From Peribacillus asahii (GTDB lineage: Bacteria; Bacillota; Bacilli; Bacillales; DSM-1321), in assembly GCF_004006295.1 (NCBI RefSeq), contig NZ_CP026095.1:4307501-4371500 (forward strand): 64,000 nucleotides of DNA, read 5' to 3'. Below the pieces are notes generated by a model. That model was not told the origin of the DNA and did no database searches. It worked only from the letters and a program-made list of their open reading frames with translations. Positions 28,811 to 36,204 of the stretch are shown here, in pieces. The position numbers and the translations under genes are program-made. The number at the start of each line of letters is the position of its first letter. The first letter of the stretch is position 1.

Positions 28811-29093
28811 TAGCGCATCACCACCCTTTTTATTCGGAGAATAGTCCCTATTAAAAGGAATGCGAAATACGAGCCGTAGCCATTGATAACACTAGACTTT
28901 TAGATTCCGTTTGCAATTCCAGGCCGGTATTTTATTCGGAGTACCTATTCGGAATAGCGAAAGGAATCGTGTTAGGAATAACTTATGCAGCCCCGCTTGT
29001 ACAACTTTCCAACTTTTGTTTGAAAACTTTCAAAGTGAGCTAGTATATATTTCGCAGGGTCTGTCCATAACAGAGGGTAAAGGAGTGATTAAT
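28811..29093. other. Divergent intergenic region with repeated TATTCGGA motifs
   Basis: Between the FtsK gene and the XRE gene at 29094. TATTCGGAG occurs on both sides (near 28831 and 28933), and CTATTCGGAATAG near 28945 is an imperfect palindrome. No gene. The probable promoter of the XRE gene (29020-29049) lies at its right end. Confidence 0.45.
29020..29049 (+). promoter_or_regulatory. Promoter with overlapping palindrome before XRE gene
   Basis: TTGAAA, 18-bp spacer, TATATA. The -35 is part of TTTGAAA-ACT-TTCAAA, an inverted repeat that could be the operator of the adjacent XRE protein. Confidence 0.55.
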
Positions 29094-29324
29094 ATGTTTG
29101 GACTATTCGGAGGTAAACCACGCTCAAAAGTCGGGCGCTGGCTTGATAATAGAGGAATAACGCAGGAATGGCTGGCTACTAAAACGAAGATAAGTCGTAA
29201 TACCATAAGCAAGATTGCGTCAGATAAAGACTACTCTCCGACACTGGCAACGATTAAAAAGATAATGAAGGCGATTAGAGAAGTGGACCCAAACGCACGC
29301 AGCGAGGATTTCTTTGACGTGTAA
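29094..29324 (+). CDS. XRE-family regulator (possible excision/transfer control)
   Basis: A 76-aa HTH protein: QEWLATKTKISRNTISKIASDK (about residues 24-45). Start ATG 29094 follows AAAGGAG; a much longer upstream frame is ignored. It is divergent from the ftsK transfer module, so a control role over that module is likely. Small XRE proteins in this position act as Cro-like or Xis-like factors in related elements. Confidence 0.82.
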   Translation: MFGLFGGKPRSKVGRWLDNRGITQEWLATKTKISRNTISKIASDKDYSPTLATIKKIMKAIREVDPNARSEDFFDV

Positions 29325-29512
29325 CCCTGCGGATTTCAAAAAATATTGCGCGAATTTTTACCTTGAGGAATCGTGAATAGTATTTAGATTGAGTGGAGTC
29401 CAGTTGCGCCGGTTCGGAGATAGGGGCTTGGAGGGTCGGAGCAATAGGAGCAGTCGTCTGCCACTCGACGAACTTCCTTGCGTTCATTAACGTTCTTTTA
29501 TAAGCGCTCTAA

Positions 29513-29590
29513 ATTATACGACGAGTTAAACGCAATCAATCCAACGAATAACTGGCGTTATCTCATACATTATACGACGAGTTAAACGCA
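29513..29590. repeat. Pair of 22-bp direct repeats
   Basis: Identical copies containing ACGACGAGTTAAACGCA at 29513-29534 and 29569-29590, 56 bp start to start, in a gene-free AT-rich stretch (29325-29687). Confidence 0.8.
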
Positions 29591-29608
29591 GCTAATCACC
29601 TTAACTCA

Positions 29609-29630
29609 GCATATAATCTCCGTTATATGC
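29609..29630. other. Small hairpin next to the direct repeats
   Basis: Perfect 8-bp stem GCATATAA/TTATATGC with loop TCTCCG. With the 22-bp direct repeats this layout resembles a transfer origin or accessory protein binding region; there is no direct proof. Confidence 0.55.
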
Positions 29631-29687
29631 GTAGTTGAAATTAACCGTACTCTCGCCGATATATGTTTTCTTTAGGGGACATTCTAA

Positions 29688-29795
29688 CTACTTTGATTTC
29701 TTAAGATACATAATTGGTAGGGCTATCAATATACCGAACACTGCTACAAGGAAAAACACACTGTTTATCAAATGATCATAAATCCAATCAAACAT
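29688..29795 (-). CDS. 35-aa single-pass membrane peptide
   Basis: Starts MFDWIYDHLI behind GAGGTGG at 5 nt. The central hydrophobic helix SVFFLVAVFGILIALPI is followed by a basic tail YLKKSK. Length and design match small membrane peptides, including type I toxins of Gram-positive mobile elements. The divergent plus-strand side encodes a probable structured RNA, but no antisense overlap with this gene is evident. Function is open. Confidence 0.55.
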   Translation of the reverse strand: MFDWIYDHLINSVFFLVAVFGILIALPIMYLKKSK

Positions 29796-29829
29796 AAAAT
29801 CCACCTCAGTATTTTGTGGTTTTCTTTAG

Positions 29830-30236
29830 TATGAACGGTAACAATCGGCACTATCCCTGTGTAATTGAACGCATGAATTTTGTTAGTAGCCACTACTAAA
29901 TCGCTTAAAACTTGGGTTTCACGCACAATACAGCATGAACCCTGGAGATTTCAGAGGTGGACGCATGGTAGGCGCACCGTGCAGGTGAAACGGTATTAGC
30001 CCCGAAAATAGACGCTATTTCGGCATAACTCGGAATAGACGTAAACTAGGCGCCTTGCATACGAATTGCTAAAGATTAGGTGCAGGCAACTTCCACTTAC
30101 GTGTCTGTAACTATTGCTATAAAAAACAAATATCTTTAACGCTTGTCTCGCTTACTGCATACAATATACTACATAGTTGTTCCACCTCATATTCTCTTTT
30201 AAAGATTGACTGTAACAAGTCAGTCTTTTTTTCGTT
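29830..30236 (+). ncRNA. Candidate structured RNA with own terminator
   Basis: About 400 bp without a convincing frame but with several helices: GCATGGT/ACCGTGC (about 29962-29981), CCGAAA-TAG/CTATTTCGG with a bulged A (about 30002-30023), and GCCT-TGCA/TGC-AGGC (about 30051-30088). It ends in a 9-bp stem AGATTGACT/AGTCAGTCT followed by TTTTTTT (30203-30234) on the plus strand. The upstream boundary and promoter are not clear. It matches no RNA family I can recall (not tmRNA, RNase P, SRP, 6S, T-box or common riboswitches). It could instead be a replication or transfer origin. Confidence 0.45.
30203..30236 (+). terminator. Terminator of the candidate RNA
   Basis: Stem AGATTGACT/AGTCAGTCT (one GU pair), loop GTAACA, then seven T. 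There is no upstream plus-strand protein gene within 850 bp, which is why an RNA gene is proposed. Confidence 0.75.
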
Positions 30237-30305
30237 AAATAACACCGTTGAAAGCATTCAGATACTTTGCTTATTTTGTCTACTTTTAGATGTATTACAT
30301 AGAAC

Positions 30306-30705
30306 CGCTTGTCCACTTTGAACATAAAATAAAAGCAGTCAAAGAAGATTTCTACTCTTTTTTACTAAAAACCCAATTGAAAGGCGGATCACTATGTCAA
30401 AAAAAGCAAAAGAAGATTTTAAAAAGGCGCAAGAAAGATTTGAACGTTTTATTGAAAAAGAAAATAACCAACTCGCTGTTTTTAATGCTTTACGAAATGT
30501 TGCTTCTGAAACATTACCTAATGTTGATGTAACGAACCCTAATGCTCTGCTAAATGTTGCGAATGATCCTCAAGTTAATCTTCCTACTAGAACTCTATTC
30601 CTTGCCCTACTCGCTTTCTTTATCTTGATACTCTTTGCTTTTGCTGAAGATGATGACGACGACGAAGAAAGCTAAAAGATTAAAGTGTAAAAGAGTGGAC
30701 AAGCG
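30306..30705. repeat. 12-bp inverted repeats flanking a small gene
   Basis: CGCTTGTCCACT (30306-30317) and its exact complement AGTGGACAAGCG (30694-30705) enclose the gene at 30394-30675. They may be cassette ends, regulator sites or a very long-range RNA pairing. Confidence 0.55.
30394..30675 (+). CDS. Small tail-anchored membrane protein with acidic end
   Basis: A 93-aa protein. The charged helical N-terminus (KEDFKKAQERFERFIEKEN) is followed by an Asn/Pro-rich middle and one C-terminal transmembrane helix (LFLALLAFFILILFAFA), then the tail EDDDDDEES. Start follows GAAAGGCGG. First of three plus-strand genes whose strand opposes their neighbours. Unrecognised. Confidence 0.65.
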   Translation: MSKKAKEDFKKAQERFERFIEKENNQLAVFNALRNVASETLPNVDVTNPNALLNVANDPQVNLPTRTLFLALLAFFILILFAFAEDDDDDEES

Positions 30706-30715
30706 TTAGCGTAGC

Positions 30716-30749
30716 AACAGGATATTTGCGTTAGACATCCTGTTTCAGT
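30716..30749 (+). terminator. Possible terminator after the 93-aa gene
   Basis: Stem ACAGGAT/ATCCTGT with a 13-nt loop, then TTCAGTTT. The T-run is weak, so it may only attenuate transcription into the next two genes. Confidence 0.45.
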
Positions 30750-30791
30750 TTGTAAGCGAGAATAATTTAATCAATGGAGTTGATGTTGAGA

Positions 30792-30950
30792 ATGGGTAAA
30801 CGCGACAAATCCCAAAAGGAATTAGTTAAAAAGATTAAGAGTGAAGTAAGCCAAATCGAAGAAGCATTTGAATCTATAGAAAAACTAATCAGCAGGAACG
30901 AACGATTAGCGGAACAACTACTAGGAATAAACGTAGAAGAGGGGGCATGA
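30792..30950 (+). CDS. Small coiled-coil protein, 52 aa
   Basis: Reads MGKRDKSQKELVKKIKSEVS and continues as a charged amphipathic helix to the end. ATG 30792 is given; TTG 30786, 6 nt after GGAG, would add two residues. It shares the N-terminus MGKRDK with the next gene, 4 bp downstream, so the two are related or recently duplicated. Unrecognised. Confidence 0.6.
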   Translation: MGKRDKSQKELVKKIKSEVSQIEEAFESIEKLISRNERLAEQLLGINVEEGA

Positions 30951-30954
30951 AAAA

Positions 30955-31470
30955 GTGGGTAAACGTGATAAACACCATCGTAGAAGTCTTAATGACTTAC
31001 TTGAAAGATTTGAGTCTGCAAGTGAGCAAATCCAAGAAGAAATTAGTGATATCAGGGAGCTTTTGAGAAGAGCCGAACGATTAATGCAGCAATTACCACG
31101 AAACGGAAATCGAGGGACTCAAGGTTTCATTTCAGATGAGGGTGTATTTTTCGAAGTTGCCGCTCCTCCAGCAGCAACTCCTGCGGCACCCGTTTTGACA
31201 CCTGACCAAAGAAGGCTTGTAAGGGATATCCGTGAAATAGGTAGACAACTTCGAAACTTGCAATTTCAATTCGCCGTTGCAGTTGTTGGGTTCTCTACTC
31301 TAATAGATCTTTTAGTCAACGAAGATGAAGGTGACATTCCAGAAGAAGTTGTAATAGCATTTATTTCGTTTTTTGCTATTCAAATAAGTACCATCCAACT
31401 TCAAATCGCAGAACTGCAAGGTCGTTTACTAGCAACCGTTCTTGAATTGGAAGTCTCGTTGGGGTTATAA
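30955..31470 (+). CDS. Helical protein with hydrophobic C-terminal half, 171 aa
   Basis: Begins MGKRDKHHRRSLNDLLERFE (GTG start, 9 nt after GGGGG). Residues 1-50 form a coiled coil, followed by an Ala/Pro linker (APPAATPAAP, about 64-73). A second helical part has two hydrophobic segments (FAVAVVGFSTLIDLLV and VVIAFISFFAIQIS) separated by an acidic loop. It may associate with membranes. Together with the 52- and 93-aa genes it forms a small plus-strand cassette. Unrecognised. Confidence 0.65.
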   Translation: MGKRDKHHRRSLNDLLERFESASEQIQEEISDIRELLRRAERLMQQLPRNGNRGTQGFISDEGVFFEVAAPPAATPAAPVLTPDQRRLVRDIREIGRQLRNLQFQFAVAVVGFSTLIDLLVNEDEGDIPEEVVIAFISFFAIQISTIQLQIAELQGRLLATVLELEVSLGL

Positions 31471-31623
31471 AGACCGTTGAGCCATTTAATCTTTAACAAA
31501 TCCAATAAAAACATACGGTGTTTAGTTTTGAGCAATTAAGCGCACTCCTACTTTTTCGCAAGGCTCTCCCCCGGCAAGCATTGCCGACAGAATAGACGTG
31601 AATATACGGATATTACTCTCTCC

Positions 31624-32427
31624 TCACCAACCGCACAACCAAGCCGGCACATTATCGCTATCATCGTACAGTTCCTGCATTGTCTCATGGTATAGACCGT
31701 CTAATAGCTTACGAAGTGTGCCTGAATAGTAGCCGCAAAGGTTACGCAATTGCTTACGTTTAGTTGCCTGGAACGTTACCTTAATAGCCTCTATAGCTTC
31801 CGCAAGTAGCTCGGATGGCTCATAGCAATTGCGCAGGCTCTTAGTTTGTGCCAAGTAAATACCGTACAGGCGGTTAGTTAATTTCTGATCCTTAATGAAG
31901 TTGCTCACCATATCGTGGAATTGACTGTAAGGAGTCGAAACTTTTCTCGGTTGTAAATCAACGGACTTTTCCGCAGGATACGTATTTTTAAAAGATTTTT
32001 TTAAAAGCTTAATAGAATCCGATGGTTCATTTTCGCTTTTCATTGCCTCAGCCTTACTCTCCGTAAGCTTGTCCGCTTGCTCACGATTGGACACGCTCGA
32101 CTGGACAAACGGAAGTATTTGAATAATATTAGCGCCCTTGCCTCCGTTCACTTTTCGCGTAGTAGGTACTTTTCTAACGATGCCCAAGTTGGCTAATTTC
32201 GCAAGGACTCGGCGTGCTGTTTTCTCACTTTTACCGATTAGCTCAGCGATAGTGGCCGCCTTTAAGTGCACCGCGCCTGCAAACTTAACTGCATAACGAG
32301 CGATTGCTTTAAGGGTGGCACGATCAGTGTCGTTTAGTTCGTAGCTGTTACGCTTGATGTGCTGATATATAGATTCGTTTAATTGCTGCTTATTTTCGAA
32401 TGTCTGATACTGCGATAAATAGTGCAT
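31624..32427 (-). CDS. Winged-helix DNA-binding protein, possible replication initiator
   Basis: A 267-aa protein. Residues about 35-90 contain a helix-turn-helix (HLKAATIAELIGKSEKTARRVLAKLANLGIV split over the fold), a Ser/Lys-rich linker, then a helical C-terminal half (YSQFHDMVSNFIKDQ, LRNLCGYYSGTLRKLLDG). Similar stand-alone proteins occur in Bacillus elements and plasmids. The N-terminal fold resembles Rep/DnaD-type initiators, but I cannot assign a family. Next to the integrase, same strand. Confidence 0.6.
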   Translation of the reverse strand: MHYLSQYQTFENKQQLNESIYQHIKRNSYELNDTDRATLKAIARYAVKFAGAVHLKAATIAELIGKSEKTARRVLAKLANLGIVRKVPTTRKVNGGKGANIIQILPFVQSSVSNREQADKLTESKAEAMKSENEPSDSIKLLKKSFKNTYPAEKSVDLQPRKVSTPYSQFHDMVSNFIKDQKLTNRLYGIYLAQTKSLRNCYEPSELLAEAIEAIKVTFQATKRKQLRNLCGYYSGTLRKLLDGLYHETMQELYDDSDNVPAWLCGW

Positions 32428-32558
32428 TGTTAACGGCTCCCCTCACGGAAGCGCCTGGCCCTAAAAAACGAAAGTATGTTCGGTTTGAAGCGCATGCAGG
32501 AACAAGCCTTGCAATTCGGCTTTTTTCGCGATATACTTTTGTTAATATTGTTGTAACA

Positions 32559-32603
32559 TCGGGCGTCCAGCTATTACGAGTAGCTTGGCGCTTCTTTTTT
32601 TGT
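32559..32603 (+). terminator. Plus-strand terminator abutting the integrase 3' end
   Basis: Stem GGCGTCCAGCTA/TAGCTTGGCGCT with mismatches, loop TTACGAG, then CTTTTTTT. It points toward the integrase end, and no plus-strand gene feeds it. A weaker similar hairpin lies near 32505-32527. Confidence 0.4.
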
Positions 32604-32604
32604 T

Positions 32605-33570
32605 TTAAATACCGTCGAAACCTTGCTCGATGGCTTCCTCTAAATCTCTTCCATATATCTCTACATACCGCCTTAATATTTCTAATGACTGATGCCCTGT
32701 TAAGCGTTGCAATACGAAAATATTAGTACCAGCCTCTACCTTCAAACGGCAGAATGTTCTACGAAAGGCGTGCGGACTTACTGCTACTTCCTTGCTGACC
32801 CCCGTCTGCATGCCATAGTGTCGCATTCTGTCTTGTATACTTCTTGCGTGAAATGGCTTATTCTCTACGCTAATAAATAAGGCATCCGTATCTAGCACGC
32901 CACGTTCTTCCATATAAGCATGTAGAACGGTCTTTAAACGGTCTGTAAGGGGGATTCTACGGGCATAACGGTTCTTAGCGCGCTGTACTGTAATTGATCC
33001 TTTCCCATCAAAACTGACGTCCTGTACGCATAATGACGTTAATTCAGTGAGCCTTATGCCGGTATGAGCCAGCGTTAACATAATAGTTAGGTCGCGTAGT
33101 CCTATAAAAGTTGTTAGATCAGGCGCATCAAGTAACTTTTTAAGTTGTCGCTTGGTAAACGTTGGGCCAACTTCATGGCGTGCCTTTAACTGATTAACGC
33201 CATCATGTGGATTGGCTGTAACGTACTCTTTTCGCAGACAGAATGAAAAGAATGTGCGACTTGCTCGAAGCCGTGAATTAATCGTACTCACTGCTCGTCC
33301 TAAGGCTTGGTGATGTTCAATAAGCTGCTCGATATGATGCGTTTGGAATTGACGCAAGTTATGCAACGGTGCATCTATTTCCGCAAAGGCTCGACGGGTC
33401 TGCTTTAACTCCTTGACATAGAAGTCGACGGTATGCGAAGATAACCCTTTAATTTGGCAATGCTTTATAAATTCCGCAACAGCTTCGTGATAAGGTTTTA
33501 TTTGATTGGTGGTCTCTGCTTGAAGAACAAGCCTAGCGCTTGCTTTGGTAACGGTATTTCTGCGTTTCAT
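32605..33570 (-). CDS. int: Tyrosine recombinase (integrase) of the element
   Basis: A 321-aa site-specific recombinase. The N-terminal SAM-like core-binding domain spans about 25-120. The catalytic domain has all residues: Arg173 (HTGIRLTEL), Lys199, His267/Arg270 (HAFRRTF), His293 (LTGHQS) and nucleophile Tyr302 (ILRRY). It catalyses insertion into and excision from the tRNA-Arg site, which starts 140 bp away. Start at 33570 follows GGGGG. The enzyme looks intact, so the element may still be mobile. A separate excisionase is not obvious; small XRE genes are candidates. Confidence 0.95.
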   Translation of the reverse strand: MKRRNTVTKASARLVLQAETTNQIKPYHEAVAEFIKHCQIKGLSSHTVDFYVKELKQTRRAFAEIDAPLHNLRQFQTHHIEQLIEHHQALGRAVSTINSRLRASRTFFSFCLRKEYVTANPHDGVNQLKARHEVGPTFTKRQLKKLLDAPDLTTFIGLRDLTIMLTLAHTGIRLTELTSLCVQDVSFDGKGSITVQRAKNRYARRIPLTDRLKTVLHAYMEERGVLDTDALFISVENKPFHARSIQDRMRHYGMQTGVSKEVAVSPHAFRRTFCRLKVEAGTNIFVLQRLTGHQSLEILRRYVEIYGRDLEEAIEQGFDGI

Positions 33571-33650
33571 TGTGGTAAAGCCCCCTTTTAAAGGTCGGCT
33601 ATAGTATGCGTAGTATTTTTCGCGGTGTTTTTTGAAGGAAATAGCGCAAA

Positions 33651-33695
33651 TAAAAACGGCACCCCCACGCTAATAAAATAGCGCAGAGGCACCGC
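33651..33695 (-). terminator. Element-supplied terminator behind the restored tRNA
   Basis: Minus-strand stem of about 15 bp with GU pairs (GGTGCCTCTGCGCTA pairing with TAGCGTGGGGGTGCC), then GTTTTT. It replaces the original tRNA terminator displaced to 16362-16404. Confidence 0.7.
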
Positions 33696-33709
33696 AAACA
33701 CTGACATTA

Positions 33710-33780
33710 TTGGACGCCCTCGGCAGGAATCGAACCCACATCTTAAGAACCGGAATCTCACGTGCTATCCGTTGCACCAC
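33710..33780 (-). repeat. Attachment site, right copy
   Basis: 71 bp identical to 16403-16473. Recombination between them would excise about 17,307 bp. Confidence 0.92.
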
Positions 33781-33786
33781 GAGGGC
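33715..33786 (-). tRNA. tRNA-Arg (anticodon CCG)
   Basis: The cloverleaf reads 5' GCCCTCG pairing with 3' CGAGGGC. The D-arm contains GGTGCAACGGATAGCAC. The anticodon stem TGAGA/TCTTA encloses loop TTCCGGT (CCG at 34-36), and the T-arm has GGGTTCGATTCC. CCA does not follow the discriminator base directly. Only this copy has the full 5' acceptor strand. It serves as the integration site of the element. Confidence 0.92.
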
Positions 33787-33997
33787 AAAATCATTTTTTT
33801 AATACAGTTCATTATAGGCTAGATATGGTATGTTTGCAAGTGAATTTATGGTTTAAATTTGCCACGTTTGGATATGATGGATAAAGTACTTTCACGGTTA
33901 ATTAAAAATTGCAACAAAGAAGAGGTAAAATCCAAACCTTTGGGAGGAGTCACTAGAAAAATGTCGAACAAATATATACATAAATAAGTTTGTTTTG

Positions 33998-34014
33998 TTT
34001 GACCTAAATTGACC
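33998..34014 (-). promoter_or_regulatory. CtsR box upstream of clpP
   Basis: On the complementary strand GGTCAAT-TTA-GGTCAAA, one mismatch from the CtsR consensus (R/AGTCAAA-NAN-RGTCAAA). It overlaps a candidate -35 (TTGACC, 34009-34014), so CtsR would repress clpP until heat or protein stress. Confidence 0.88.
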
Positions 34015-34078
34015 AAAAAGTGTATCATACATACATAAACAAATTTAACCACTTTCTTAATCAAAGGAGGAACTAAAC

Positions 34079-34684
34079 ATGAACTTAATTCCTACAGTTA
34101 TCGAACAAACAAACCGTGGGGAACGTGCCTACGATATTTATTCTCGCTTATTAAAAGACCGGATTATTATGCTAGGAAGCGCAATTGATGATAATGTATC
34201 CAACTCTATTGTTGCTCAACTATTATTCCTAGAGGCAGAAAATCCAGAGAAAGATATTACTCTATACATTAATAGCCCTGGTGGAAGTATTACATCTGGT
34301 ATGGCAATTTACGATACAATGCAATACATTAAACCAAATGTATCAACTGTATGTATCGGAATGGCTGCTTCCATGGGTGCTTTCTTACTTGCAGCGGGTG
34401 AAAAAGGAAAACGTTTCGCTCTTCCAAACAGTGAAGTTATGATTCACCAACCACTTGGCGGTGCACAAGGTCAAGCAACAGAAATCGAAATTGCTGCTCG
34501 TCGCATCCTTTTCTTAAAAGAAAAATTAAACCAAATTTTAGCCGACCGCACTGGTCAATCGTTAGAAACTCTTCAACGAGACACAGAGCGCGATAACTTC
34601 ATGACAGCTGAACGAGCACTTGAATACGGCTTAATCGATAAAGTTATTACTCGCAATGTACTAGAAGAGAAAAAAGAATCTTAA
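34079..34684 (+). CDS. clpP: ATP-dependent Clp protease proteolytic subunit
   Basis: Serine protease core that works with ClpX, ClpC or ClpE in protein quality control and regulation. The 201 aa have the catalytic Ser in [11 protein letters not shown] (about Ser98), His in MIHQPLGG (about 123), and Asp in DRDNFM-type RDTERDNF (about 172). The oligomer handle region is complete. Start follows AAAGGAGGA. Monocistronic, controlled by the CtsR box. Confidence 0.98.
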   Translation: MNLIPTVIEQTNRGERAYDIYSRLLKDRIIMLGSAIDDNVSNSIVAQLLFLEAENPEKDITLYINSPGGSITSGMAIYDTMQYIKPNVSTVCIGMAASMGAFLLAAGEKGKRFALPNSEVMIHQPLGGAQGQATEIEIAARRILFLKEKLNQILADRTGQSLETLQRDTERDNFMTAERALEYGLIDKVITRNVLEEKKES

Positions 34685-34754
34685 GTAAGAAAAATGTAAG
34701 GTGTCTGAGGCTAGACACTAAAGCATATTATATTACATTTTCTTTTATCTTATC

Positions 34755-34788
34755 GAAAAAAGCGTCCTATTATAGGACGCTTTTTTTC
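34755..34788. terminator. Bidirectional terminator between clpP and crh
   Basis: Perfect stem AAAAAGCGTCCTATT/AATAGGACGCTTTTT-like with AT loop and T-runs on both strands, ending the convergent genes. Confidence 0.88.
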
Positions 34789-34794
34789 GATGTA

Positions 34795-35052
34795 TTATCC
34801 TTCTTGTTGAATAAACTGGACGAGCGATTCTAACGCTTCTTGCTCATCTTTCCCATCAGCAATAACCTTCACCGATACACCGGAGCTAATAGCAAGACTC
34901 ATTAATCCCATAATGCTTTTAGCATTTACTTTCCTACCGTCTTTCTCCAAATAGACGTCTGAATTAAAACGGTTTGCTTCCTGAACAAAAAGAGCGGCTG
35001 GACGAGCTTGCAATCCTGTTTTCAATTGTACTTCTATTTGTTTTTCCACCAT
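34795..35052 (-). CDS. crh: HPr-like catabolite repression protein Crh
   Basis: 85 aa, HPr fold. The active-site histidine of HPr is replaced by Gln15 (GLQARPAA), while Ser46 (NAKSIMGL) is kept. It is therefore not a sugar-transport carrier but a target of HPrK and a cofactor of CcpA, and in B. subtilis controls methylglyoxal synthase. Its kinase gene hprK lies at 53813. Last gene of the yvcI-rapZ-yvcK-whiA-crh cluster, 21 bp behind whiA. Confidence 0.95.
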   Translation of the reverse strand: MVEKQIEVQLKTGLQARPAALFVQEANRFNSDVYLEKDGRKVNAKSIMGLMSLAISSGVSVKVIADGKDEQEALESLVQFIQQEG

Positions 35053-35073
35053 CCCATCTTCCTCCTATCCCCT

Positions 35074-36027
35074 TTATTTCTTCGCCGACAATGCTTCTCC
35101 TCCACGAAGTTTATCTGCAATTTCGTCAATCTTTCTTAACCGATGATTAATACCTGACTTACTAATGTTCCCGCCTGATACCATCTCACCTAATTCCTTT
35201 AATGTCACATCTTGATAAGCGACTCTTAACTCTGCAATTTCTCTAAGCTTATCTGGCAGCACACTTAAGCCAACCGTCTCTTCAATATACCGAATGTTTT
35301 CCACTTGTCGTAAAGAAGCTCCAATCGTTTTATTTAAATTGGCGGTTTCACAGTTAACAAGCCGGTTCACCGAATTACGCATATCTCTTACAATACGAAC
35401 ATCTTCAAATCGTAATAAAGCAGCATGCGCACCGACTACGCTCAAAAATTCTGCAATCTTCTCGGCTTCTTTTAAATACGTAATATACCCTTTTTTACGT
35501 TCTAACGTTTTGGCCTTTAATCCAAATATATTCATAAGCTCACATAGTGCATCATTATGCTCTTTATAAAGTGAAAAAATCTCTAGATGATACGACGACG
35601 TTTCTGGATTATTGACCGACCCTCCAGCTAAAAAAGCACCTCTTAAATAAGATCTCTTACAACATTTCTTACCTATGATGTTATCGGATAAATGGTGAAG
35701 AATTTCAAACCCTTCACCTAAAATCTCTAAATCCGTTAAAATCTCTTGTCCGCCAGCTGATATTCTTACAATATATACATTGTTCTTTTTTAGCTTCATT
35801 TTTTTTCGAACTAGCAATTCTACTTGCACTTCATAGCTCTTTTTAAGCAGCGTATAAATTCTTCTAGCAATTGCTGCATTTTCTGTTTGAATATCGATAA
35901 CTAACTTTCGATTAGAAAATGAAAGAGATCCATTCATGCGTATAAGCGCACAGAGTTCTGCTTTGCTGCAGCAGCCCTTGCTTTCTAAAGTGGTCAATTC
36001 TTTTTTTGTTTCCGAAGCAAAAGACAC
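35074..36027 (-). CDS. whiA: WhiA, DNA-binding cell-division/sporulation regulator
   Basis: 317 aa, family length. An N-terminal LAGLIDADG-like double domain (with [13 protein letters not shown] in the middle) is followed by a C-terminal HTH ([24 protein letters not shown] split over the helix pair). In Bacillus it influences division and chromosome segregation. GTG 36027 is chosen because GGAGGTG lies upstream and [11 protein letters not shown] is the conserved N-terminus. The longer open frame is artefactual and runs into an intergenic repeat. Confidence 0.95.
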   Translation of the reverse strand: MSFASETKKELTTLESKGCCSKAELCALIRMNGSLSFSNRKLVIDIQTENAAIARRIYTLLKKSYEVQVELLVRKKMKLKKNNVYIVRISAGGQEILTDLEILGEGFEILHHLSDNIIGKKCCKRSYLRGAFLAGGSVNNPETSSYHLEIFSLYKEHNDALCELMNIFGLKAKTLERKKGYITYLKEAEKIAEFLSVVGAHAALLRFEDVRIVRDMRNSVNRLVNCETANLNKTIGASLRQVENIRYIEETVGLSVLPDKLREIAELRVAYQDVTLKELGEMVSGGNISKSGINHRLRKIDEIADKLRGGEALSAKK

Positions 36028-36053
36028 CCTGTTCACCTCCAATCGATTACAAG

Positions 36054-36177
36054 AAGAAACGCGTAGGCGGTTCGAACAGCTCGTGAAAAAAATAGGAAGA
36101 GTCCCCACAAATACTGTTTGCCTTTTGGCGACTCTCTTATGTTTTTCACAGCAAGCTAGCCGCTGGAGCTAGACAAT
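36054..36177. repeat. Dispersed intergenic repeat, second copy
   Basis: GAAGAAACGCGTAGGCGG start, shared core CAGCTCGTGAA/AATAGGAAGAG, end GGAGCTAGACAATT. Clearly related to 2214-2334 over most of its length. It lies between whiA and yvcK. Confidence 0.6.
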
Positions 36178-36204
36178 TTACAGCTTACCATTCCCCGCTG
36201 CTTC

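Larger units (their letters stand above)
16403..33780. mobile_element. Integrated mobile element in tRNA-Arg(CCG), ~17.3 kb
   Basis: Bounded by perfect 71-bp direct repeats in tRNA-Arg, with a tyrosine integrase next to the intact tRNA. Contents are an FtsK-like pump, replication-relaxation protein, pilin-like membrane protein, ParB-J-domain protein, XRE regulators, phage-like small genes, HNH nuclease and end cargo. The split chromosomal synteny (sigL to clpP) closes without it. No capsid, terminase large subunit, tail or lysis gene is seen, and no VirB4-, VirB6- or VirB8-like gene. It is either a minimal FtsK-type integrative conjugative element or a mobilizable element; the sequence alone does not decide. 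Confidence 0.9.

Noticed and set aside
29830..30236. tmRNA, RNase P, SRP RNA, c-di-GMP or cobalamin riboswitch
   Set aside because: Compared from memory with their conserved cores; similar short strings such as GGTGAAAC occur but the defining motifs are missing, and no downstream gene fits.
32400..32726. 108-aa plus-strand frame near the integrase
   Set aside because: Overlaps the integrase 3' end and the start of the winged-helix gene, crosses hairpins, and lacks an RBS.
16403..33780. Prophage
   Set aside because: No capsid, portal, large terminase, tail or lysis genes. FtsK and Replic_Relax genes point to a conjugative or mobilizable element. A phage satellite is not fully excluded.
36028..36172. 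Frames extending whiA upstream and a 78-aa plus frame
   Set aside because: They read into the dispersed repeat; the conserved GTG start at 36027 has the RBS.
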